This document shows, piece after piece, positions 32,756 to 38,298 of a DNA stretch of 38,298 nt. The stretch is from Gammaproteobacteria bacterium UBA2810 (GTDB lineage: Bacteria > Pseudomonadota > Gammaproteobacteria > Enterobacterales > Succinivibrionaceae). The translations under genes were made by a program, and so were the position numbers. Numbering within the stretch: the stretch's first letter is position 1; each line of letters starts with the position of its first letter. A model generated the notes under the pieces. That model saw only the letters and a list, made by a program, of their open reading frames with translations. It did no database searches and had not been told where the DNA came from. The stretch covers positions 1 to 38,298 of the forward strand of contig DEHC01000004.1 of the NCBI GenBank assembly GCA_002351705.1. The letters run 5' to 3'.

Positions 32756-33025
32756 TTAGCGGCGGAGGCCGAGCTTCGCGATCAGGGCCTTGTAGCGCTG
32801 CTCATCCTTTCTCTTGAGGTAGTCGAGCATGCTGCGGCGCTGGGAAACGAGCTTCATCAGTCCGCGGTGGCCGTGGTTGTCCTTGGGGTTCTTGGCAAAG
32901 TGGGGCTGAAGTCCGTCGATTCTTGCGGAGAGAAGCGCAATCTGAACCTCTGCTGAGCCGGTATCATTGGCAGCGCGTGCGTTCTCGGCAACGATCTTTG
33001 CCTTTACATCTTTTGACAGTGACAT
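32756..33025 (-). CDS. rpsO: 30S ribosomal protein S15
   Basis: Binds 16S rRNA early in 30S assembly. It has 89 residues, the universal length, with the conserved DTGSAEVQIALLSARI, HFAKNPKDNHGHRGL and SQRRSMLDYLKRKD segments that contact the three-way junction of the rRNA. It lies upstream of pnp as in E. coli, and has a strong promoter of its own. Confidence 0.98.
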   Translation of the reverse strand: MSLSKDVKAKIVAENARAANDTGSAEVQIALLSARIDGLQPHFAKNPKDNHGHRGLMKLVSQRRSMLDYLKRKDEQRYKALIAKLGLRR

Positions 33026-33085
33026 AGGATTCTCCAGAAAACCCGCCCTTCACTGAAAGCGGGGGAAAAGTTAAAAAACGGCAAT

Positions 33086-33113
33086 ATTCTACCACTTTTT
33101 CCGGTTTTTTCAA
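33086..33113 (-). promoter_or_regulatory. rpsO: Sigma-70 promoter of rpsO with extended -10
   Basis: On the minus strand TTGAAA (33108-33113) and TGGTAGAAT (33086-33094) with 16 bases between the hexamers. The -35 overlaps the stop codon of the gene ending at 33110. Confidence 0.75.
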
Positions 33114-33745
33114 GGCTTTTGCGCGAGCCTCTTGAGGAGAAGCGCGCAGCGCCTGGTCTCGGCGGCAAGCGCGGTTCTCGGCTCGCCGTGACCGGCGTCG
33201 CCGGATGCGGCGTCGAGGTACTGCCAGGCGCGGCGGCGGTACTCGAGAAACGAGCGGTAGAGAGCGGCGAGATCCGCACGCCCGGATGACTTCACGGTCC
33301 TCTCCGCCGCCCTGTCCCAGTAGGCGACAGCCGCATCGGCGCAGGCGGTCAGGCCGTCATCGCCCTCGGCCGCGCTCTCGCAGATGTCAAAGCCCGGGGC
33401 AAGCTCGTCATCGCTGTAGGGCGGATCCGATATCACCGACACGTCAGCAAGGACCTCGCGCGCACCGCAGACGCCCTGCGACACGTAGCGCACCGTGACG
33501 GTCTTCACCCTGACACCCGATCCGATCATGCCAAGGCTGCTCTTCGCGGCAGGCTTCAGGAACACCTCATGAGGCCCGTCTGATTCAATCTCCGCTGTGC
33601 AGAACCCCGCGCCGCAGCGGATGGCCTCGAGCACTCCGGCGTAGCTCTGGCGGCTCACGACCTCCCTCGGACACCCGCCGGCGGCGGCTGACGCGTCAAA
33701 TGAGATGCAGAGAAGCGCCGCAAGGAGCCAAACTATTTTAGCCAT
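33110..33745 (-). CDS. Secreted Cys-containing hypothetical protein (211 aa)
   Basis: Not recognised. A signal peptide (MAKIVWLLAALLCISFDASA, cleavage near residue 20) sends it to the periplasm. A beta-rich domain with the pattern EAIRCGAGFC...VRYVSQGVCGAREVLADV resembles two repeats in the neighbouring 338-aa protein. The C-terminal half is helical with ICESAAEG, ACADAA and a YRSFLEYRRRAWQYLD stretch, reminiscent of LprI-like (DUF1311) helical domains. It overlaps the upstream gene by 13 bases, so it is the third gene of a three-gene operon. Confidence 0.65.
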   Translation of the reverse strand: MAKIVWLLAALLCISFDASAAAGGCPREVVSRQSYAGVLEAIRCGAGFCTAEIESDGPHEVFLKPAAKSSLGMIGSGVRVKTVTVRYVSQGVCGAREVLADVSVISDPPYSDDELAPGFDICESAAEGDDGLTACADAAVAYWDRAAERTVKSSGRADLAALYRSFLEYRRRAWQYLDAASGDAGHGEPRTALAAETRRCALLLKRLAQKP

Positions 33746-34749
33746 CTGCTCTTTCCTGAAATGAGGTCGGCCTCGCCCCTTGAGGCGCCGTCCGTGTCAG
33801 ACTCGAGAACTCCCGCCGTGGCGCGGAGCACACCGAGGTAGCTGAGGAACGCGCTGTCGGTGTTTCTGAGGAGCTCCGCGCAACCCTTCTCCCTGGAGTA
33901 GCGGCATTTTGCAAGGGCCGCCTCATAGGCACTGCGCCTTGCCTCGTCGGGTGACGGACCCTCTTCATCGGCCGCAATGGACGCACTGTCTGCATCCGGA
34001 ACATCAGCCACGGAAGCCATCTCAGGAGCTCTGGTGAACGAGGCAAGGATCCAGGCGCGGCCTCCCTCCGCGAGCCTTGCCTCGCGGAGCACTGCCTTCC
34101 CCTTCGTGCCGCGGGGCGGGAGCGTGTCCATGACGTCCACGGGAAGGAGCGCCTCAACCTCGGACTTCCCGATTCTGAGCTCTGCCCTGCACTCCACGCT
34201 GCAGTCAGTCCCGAGGAGGACGGCATCTGCGGAGCCCTCCCTGTCTGCGCTCCCCGCGCTGCCCTGAGTATCCCCGTAATCAGCTGAGATATCGCGGAGG
34301 GAATAGTCCTCAAGCCCGCCATGTCGGCCATCGCCGTGATTCTCCGGATGCCGGGCTTCATCCGCCCCGCGGTCTGCATCAGTCCCCGCATCCTTTTCCT
34401 CTCCGGCTGGAGCGGCAAACCAGGCCTCGGCGCAGGCGCCGCCGCGGAGGAAGCCCTTTTTCCTGAGTATAAGGGAGATCTTCTTCCCCTCGGCAGGCAG
34501 GATGTCGCGGACCTCATCATCCGCGACTGCCTGATAGTCCCGGTCCTTTCCCTTAATCGTAATCACGCAGAAATCGCCGCACTCCAGCCCCTCATAGACT
34601 CCTTCGGCGCGGACCTCCTCCTCAGGGGCGCGGCAGTTACCCGCGTCAGCGGCATAGGACACAGCTGTGAAGGCCAGTGAGACGAACGAAAAAAAGAGGA
34701 GCGCCGGCAGTGCCGTCTCGCCCCTCTTCCCGTATGGAAGGCTTTTCAT
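33733..34749 (-). CDS. Secreted hypothetical protein with two Cys-pair repeats (338 aa)
   Basis: Not recognised. A signal peptide ends near SYA-AD (residues 31-34). Two similar domains follow: residues about 48-113 (CGDFC, VRDILPAEGKK, LRKKG) and 176-240 (CSVEC, VMDTLPPRGTK, LREAR). They are separated by an Asp/Gly/His-rich linker (115-170). A C-terminal helical segment carries AKCRYSREKGC and AFLSYLGVLRATAG, like the LprI-type end of its neighbours. The start codon overlaps the stop of the upstream gene by one base (TAATG). An internal duplication is likely. Confidence 0.65.
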   Translation of the reverse strand: MKSLPYGKRGETALPALLFFSFVSLAFTAVSYAADAGNCRAPEEEVRAEGVYEGLECGDFCVITIKGKDRDYQAVADDEVRDILPAEGKKISLILRKKGFLRGGACAEAWFAAPAGEEKDAGTDADRGADEARHPENHGDGRHGGLEDYSLRDISADYGDTQGSAGSADREGSADAVLLGTDCSVECRAELRIGKSEVEALLPVDVMDTLPPRGTKGKAVLREARLAEGGRAWILASFTRAPEMASVADVPDADSASIAADEEGPSPDEARRSAYEAALAKCRYSREKGCAELLRNTDSAFLSYLGVLRATAGVLESDTDGASRGEADLISGKSRWLK

Positions 34750-35597
34750 TACCAGCGGTAGACCTCAGCCATGATCTCGGCCTGCTTTGCGGTCTCGCGG
34801 GCAAGGAAGAAGCTCCTTGCCACTACGTGCGCGCCGTAGCCCGGGACAACTGAAATGTAGTTCGCGAATGCCTTCCTATAGGAGATCCAGCTTCTGCTCT
34901 GCTGCAGCATTGCGGAGTCGCAGGTGCGGAGCCTCGGATCATGCGAGGCCTGGAACTTCTGGTTCGGGCAGCCGTTCTTGAGGAGCTGCTGGTAGAACAT
35001 GCGGTAGTTCTTGCCGGCCGCTGTATAGGCATCGTCAAGGCACTCTGTGGCGGCCTTCTGGTCGGTTCCCGCGGAGCTCAGGCACGACATCTCCTTTGTC
35101 CCGATCTTGATGCTGGGGAATGCAGCATCCCCCGGGGTCTTTCCGGAGGAAATCATGTCGAGGAGCACGGTCTGCTTCTGGAGATCATAGAACTCGAAGC
35201 CGTTAGCGACCCTCTGCCCGATGAGGCTCTCCGGATCAAGCGCGAGCGAGAGGTAGTTCTTCATCTGGGAACGGTAGATCTCATAGTACTGGAAGCTCTC
35301 GGCAAGCGCGGATCTGCACTCCTGGCTCGCACCGCAGCGCGAGGAGGCCTCGTCATAGGCAGCCTGGTAGCGCTCCTCGAGGACCTTCCTCACCTGCCTT
35401 GCACAGCGCTCGAAAAGGGAGACCTTCCCGTCAGTGTGGCTCACGCAGTTCTGGAAGCCGGCGATGAAATCGGTTGACGCGAACTTCTCAAAGACAAACT
35501 CATACGGCTGGAGGCCTGTGGGCAGTATGTCCGCGCCTGCGGAGACGCTGAATGCGGCTGCCGCGGCGGCAAGCCAGGCTTTAAGCTTAAGTTTCAT
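34749..35597 (-). CDS. Secreted LprI-like (DUF1311-type) hypothetical protein
   Basis: Start 35597 (MKLKLKAWLAAAAAAFSVSAGA) is preferred to a TTG at 35612 because it has AGGA upstream and a clean signal peptide. The mature protein (about 260 residues) is helical and has Cys pairs: CVSHTD...FERCARQVRKVLEERYQAAYDEASSRCGASQEC, then SCLSSAG...ECLDDAY, then GCPN...TCDSAMLQQSRSWISYRKAFANYI. Spaced cysteines with a terminal Q..W..YR motif recall the LprI lysozyme-inhibitor family, but this is a weak match by eye. It is the first gene of the three-gene secreted cluster between truB and rpsO. Confidence 0.65.
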   Translation of the reverse strand: MKLKLKAWLAAAAAAFSVSAGADILPTGLQPYEFVFEKFASTDFIAGFQNCVSHTDGKVSLFERCARQVRKVLEERYQAAYDEASSRCGASQECRSALAESFQYYEIYRSQMKNYLSLALDPESLIGQRVANGFEFYDLQKQTVLLDMISSGKTPGDAAFPSIKIGTKEMSCLSSAGTDQKAATECLDDAYTAAGKNYRMFYQQLLKNGCPNQKFQASHDPRLRTCDSAMLQQSRSWISYRKAFANYISVVPGYGAHVVARSFFLARETAKQAEIMAEVYRW

Positions 35598-35634
35598 GAT
35601 ACCGTTCCTCAAAGGGCGGAAAGTCCCCTGGAAT

Positions 35635-35643
35635 ATCCTATCA
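35635..35643 (-). promoter_or_regulatory. Candidate extended -10 for the secreted-protein cluster
   Basis: On the minus strand TGATAGGAT lies about 37 bases before the start at 35597. No good -35 was found. Confidence 0.3.
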
Positions 35644-35672
35644 CCAAAGCGGATTTCAAACCCTGCTTATGA

Positions 35673-36635
35673 TCAATTTTCTCCGCTTTCCGGATGCGCA
35701 TGGAAGTACTCCGGCGATACGAGCCGCTTCGCGACTATGGTCCCGTCAGCTGAGACGGTGCCGAGCCCGATGAAGAAGCGGTCCGTCTCCCGCTCGAGCC
35801 TTACGGTGTCAAGCGGCCCCTTGAGCTCAGGATGAGCGGAGCCGGGGACGGTCTGTCCGTTGACGAGCGTCTGCGCCTCCTTTCCTGTGATTGAGACCAG
35901 AGGATAGTCCCCGAGCGCCGCATCCGGGGGAAGCAGGACCGCATCGAGCCCCTCGAGGCCCTTCTCCTCGAATATTCTCTCGAACTCCTCAAAGGTCCGC
36001 ATCTCTGATGCCGGGAAATGCGAGACCGCGGTTCTCCGGAGCGCCGTGACATGCGCGCCCGAGCCTAGCCTCTCCCCGAGATCGTCCACAATGGTCCTTA
36101 TGTAGGTGCCCTTCGAGCAGTGCACCCGCATCGAGGCGCTCACGCCGTCAAAGGAGAGGAGCTCAAAGGAGTAGACCTCGATGGGCCGGGGCTCTATGGG
36201 GACCGTGATGCCCTTCCGCGCGTACTCGTAGCAGGGCTTCCCGTTGTACTTGAGGGCCGAGTACATCGAGGGGACCTGCATCTGCTTTCCGAGAAAGCCC
36301 TTCATCGCGAGAAGGAGCCCGTCGCGGTCAAACTTAATCTCCCGCTCCGAGACCGTCTCTCCGGTGGAGTCGGAGGTTGTGGTGCGCACTCCGAAACGTG
36401 CCGTCACCTCGTAGAGCTTGTCCGAGGAGAGGAGCTGCGTCCCGGAGAACTTCGAGGCCTCGCCGAAGCAGATCGGGAGCATCCCGGTCGCCAGGGGATC
36501 GAGCGCCCCGGTGTGACCGCAGCGCTCGGCTTTGAAGAGCTTCCTCAGCTTCTGCATGGCGAAGTTCGAGCTGACGCCCGTCATCTTGTCAAGAAGCGCT
36601 ATGCCCGTGACCGGGCGCCCGTCCTTTCTCTTCAC
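35673..36635 (-). CDS. truB: tRNA pseudouridine(55) synthase TruB
   Basis: Makes pseudouridine at position 55 in the T loop of tRNAs. The catalytic Asp46 is in GHTGALDPLATGMLP. KLYEVTARFGVRTTTSDSTG, QVPSMYSALKYNGKPCYEYARKG and CSKGTYIRTIVDDLGERLG are the family's other signatures, and the C-terminal PUA-like part follows. The start is GTG, overlapping the rbfA stop (GTGA), so it is translationally coupled to rbfA. Length is 320 residues (E. coli 314). Confidence 0.96.
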   Translation of the reverse strand: MKRKDGRPVTGIALLDKMTGVSSNFAMQKLRKLFKAERCGHTGALDPLATGMLPICFGEASKFSGTQLLSSDKLYEVTARFGVRTTTSDSTGETVSEREIKFDRDGLLLAMKGFLGKQMQVPSMYSALKYNGKPCYEYARKGITVPIEPRPIEVYSFELLSFDGVSASMRVHCSKGTYIRTIVDDLGERLGSGAHVTALRRTAVSHFPASEMRTFEEFERIFEEKGLEGLDAVLLPPDAALGDYPLVSITGKEAQTLVNGQTVPGSAHPELKGPLDTVRLERETDRFFIGLGTVSADGTIVAKRLVSPEYFHAHPESGEN

Positions 36636-37072
36636 TCACTCTTCTCCGGAGAATCTGCCTGAGCGCCTGCGGCGCCCTCCTTTCTCTCGCGCCTCTCGCG
36701 CTGCCTCTCGAGCTCCTCGTCGCGCCTTACGCTCTGGTCAACCAGGTGCCCGATGCGCATACCCTCGATGAGGGAGGGATCATAGAGGAAATTGAGGTCC
36801 GGAATGACCCGGAGCTTCATGTTCTTCCCCACGGCGCTCCTTATGTAGCCCTTCGCCGCAGTGAGGATTTTGAGCGCTCCCTTGATCTGCTGCTCGGTGA
36901 AGTTGAGGAACGTGAGGTAGACCCTCGCGCTCTTGAGGTCCGGCGAGAGATCCACCGATGAAACCGTCGGCATGCCGAGTCTCGGATCCTTCAGATCACG
37001 CTGGATGATTACTGCTATCTCCTTCATTAACTGCTGCCCGACCCTGCGGGAGCGGCTGAATTCTCGCGGCAT
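36632..37072 (-). CDS. rbfA: 30S ribosome-binding factor RbfA
   Basis: Helps 16S rRNA maturation and cold adaptation. The start at 37072 (MPREFSRSRRVGQQLMKEIAVIIQ) has a strong GGAGG five bases upstream and matches the family; the longer frame to 37252 overlaps infB and is not real. DPRLGMPTVSSVDLSPDLKSARVYLTF is the KH-like core, and IPDLNFLYDPSLIEGMRIGHLVD closes it. The C-terminal 30 residues are charged (RQRERRERKEG). It is coupled to truB. Confidence 0.95.
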   Translation of the reverse strand: MPREFSRSRRVGQQLMKEIAVIIQRDLKDPRLGMPTVSSVDLSPDLKSARVYLTFLNFTEQQIKGALKILTAAKGYIRSAVGKNMKLRVIPDLNFLYDPSLIEGMRIGHLVDQSVRRDEELERQRERRERKEGAAGAQADSPEKSE

Positions 37073-37111
37073 AATGCCTCCATTGAATTGGTGCCCGCTT
37101 TCTCTGCGGAC

Positions 37112-37139
37112 AAAAAAGGGGCGTGCCGTGACATGCCCC
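37112..37139 (-). terminator. Intrinsic terminator between infB and rbfA
   Basis: On the minus strand an 8-position stem with one mismatch (37118-37125 and 37132-37139) is followed by TTTTTT (37112-37117). It lies about 23 bases past the infB stop, so rbfA-truB may be partly separate from the infB transcript. Confidence 0.75.
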
Positions 37140-37161
37140 AGTTCTTTCAGATGAGACTCGA

Positions 37162-38298
37162 TCAGAGCTCGCGCTTGATCTCGACGGTCTCGTAGACCTC
37201 GATCTGGTCGCCTACCTGGACATCGTTGTAGTTCTTGACCGCAATGCCGCACTCATAGCCCTGCTTGACCTCGGAGACGTCGTCCTTGAAGCGGCGCAGC
37301 GACTCGAGCTGGCCCTCGTAGATAACGACGTTCTCGCGGAGGACGCGGATCGGGTTGAGGCGCTTGACGGTGCCCTCGGTAACCATGCAGCCTGCGACCG
37401 CGCCGAACTTCGGCGAGCGGAACACCTGCCTTACCTCGGCAATGCCCACAATCTCCTGCTTGAACTCAGGAGCGAGCATGCCGCTCATGGCCTTCTTGAC
37501 CTCGTCAATCAGATCGTAAATGACCGAGTAGTAGCGAATCTCGACGTTCTCGGACTCGGCGATCTTCTTCGCGGAGGCATCCGCGCGGACATTGAAGCCG
37601 AGGATGATGGCCTTGGAGGCGGAGGCAAGCGTGACATCGGTCTCGGTGATCCCGCCGACGCCGGAGCCGATAATCGACACCTTGACCTCGTCGGTCGAGA
37701 GCTTGATGAGGGAGTCGCGGATCGCCTCGACGGAGCCCTGGACATCGGCCTTGAGCACCAGGTTGAGCTCCTTGACGTCGCCGTTGTCCTCCTTGAACAT
37801 GTTCTCGAGCTTGGCCTTCTGCTGCTTCGCGAGCTTGATCTCGCGGAACTTGCCCTGGCGGTAGAGGGCGACCTCGCGGGCCTTCCTCTCGTCGGTGACT
37901 ACAGTGACCTCATCGCCGGCGCCGGCAACCGAGGAGAGTCCCTCGACCTCGACAGGGATTGAGGGGCCTGCCTCCTTCACGCTGTTCCCGACCTCGTCGC
38001 GCATCGCCCTGACACGGCCCCAGCCGAGCCCGCAGAGGATGATGTCGCCGACATGGAGCGTGCCGTCGCGGACAAGGACGGTCGCAACCGGGCCGCGGCC
38101 CTTGTCGAGGCGTGACTCGATGACGACGCCCTTGGCCATGGCGTTCTTCACTGCCTTGAGCTCAAGCACCTCGGCCTGGAGCAGGATGGCGTCAAGGAGC
38201 TCGTCGATGCCCATTCCGGTCTTCGCGGAGACCTTGACGAACTGGACGTCGCCTCCGAGGTCCTCCGAAATCACGCCCTCCCTCATGAGCTCGTTCGT
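37162..38298 (-). CDS. infB: Translation initiation factor IF-2, C-terminal part (cut by window edge)
   Basis: IF-2 is the GTPase that delivers initiator tRNA to the 30S subunit. The window holds about 378 C-terminal residues and the frame runs off the end at 38298. Visible are the end of the G domain (QFVKVSAKTGMGIDELLDAILLQ), domain II (GVVIESRLDKGRGPVATVLVRDGTLHVGD), domain III (LVLKADVQGSVEAI, VGGITETDV, FNVRADASAKK), and the C-terminal initiator-tRNA binding domain (AEVRQVFRSPKFGAVAGCMV, VYEGQLESLRRFKDDV, GYECGIAVKNYNDVQVGD). All match the E. coli type. It lies upstream of rbfA-truB in the standard order. Confidence 0.97.
   Translation of the reverse strand, partial: TNELMREGVISEDLGGDVQFVKVSAKTGMGIDELLDAILLQAEVLELKAVKNAMAKGVVIESRLDKGRGPVATVLVRDGTLHVGDIILCGLGWGRVRAMRDEVGNSVKEAGPSIPVEVEGLSSVAGAGDEVTVVTDERKAREVALYRQGKFREIKLAKQQKAKLENMFKEDNGDVKELNLVLKADVQGSVEAIRDSLIKLSTDEVKVSIIGSGVGGITETDVTLASASKAIILGFNVRADASAKKIAESENVEIRYYSVIYDLIDEVKKAMSGMLAPEFKQEIVGIAEVRQVFRSPKFGAVAGCMVTEGTVKRLNPIRVLRENVVIYEGQLESLRRFKDDVSEVKQGYECGIAVKNYNDVQVGDQIEVYETVEIKREL

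Overview
The window reads as chromosomal DNA of a gammaproteobacterium with GC-rich coding regions. Several blocks match the Escherichia coli order: infB-rbfA-truB followed by rpsO-pnp, pgk-fbaA, rcsF-trmO with proS a few kb away, plus gltX, gltS, glpG, rarD and a KefA-type mechanosensitive channel. Two large AAA-ATPase/PD-(D/E)XK (DUF1703-type) genes, a sodium/glutamate symporter and the pattern of divergence suggest a gut or rumen anaerobe, perhaps Succinivibrionaceae. That placement is an inference from gene content, not from a search.

Region by region. 0.1-6.7 kb (minus strand): an operon of an RCC1-like lipoprotein, pseF, pseG, pseI and a membrane protein, followed by a second small membrane protein. 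It encodes the last part of pseudaminic acid synthesis and CMP activation. 6.8-9.1 kb: a short, degenerate YfcH-like SDR protein, then trmO, the stress-sensor lipoprotein rcsF, and tRNA-Ala(GGC) with a consensus promoter. 9.1-13.5 kb: a membrane protein, gltX, and the first ATPase/nuclease gene. 13.7-15.6 kb: proS with a clear terminator. 15.6-17.5 kb: an accessory patch holding an unrecognised protein with a 24-bp tandem repeat and, on the other strand, a 5'-truncated RloB-like remnant. 17.6-22.3 kb: mscK-like gene and glpG in an overlapping pair, then a small acidic protein. 22.4-25 kb: pgk-fbaA behind a leader region rich in TTTTCCGCA half-sites. 25-26.9 kb: the second ATPase/nuclease paralogue. 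27-29.3 kb: rarD and gltS, convergent. 29.4-38.3 kb: pnp, rpsO, three secreted Cys-containing proteins, truB, rbfA and the 3' part of infB.

The most striking observation is the protein at the pnp locus. It keeps the polynucleotide phosphorylase layout (two RNase PH-like domains, KH with GKGG, S1) and a long stem-loop in its leader like the RNase III site of classical pnp. By hand alignment, however, its second RNase PH domain has lost the phosphate-binding serine triad, the KRREIGHG arginine/histidine motif and the catalytic Asp/Asp/Lys residues. It has also gained a tail of about 227 residues that is Ala/Pro/Glu-rich and ends in an arginine-rich patch. It looks like an RNA-binding scaffold made from a dead PNPase. 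Other points worth a second look are the twin ATPases that differ mainly in one central segment, the three-gene secreted-protein insertion between truB and rpsO, and the translational coupling of an RCC1-like lipoprotein to pseF.
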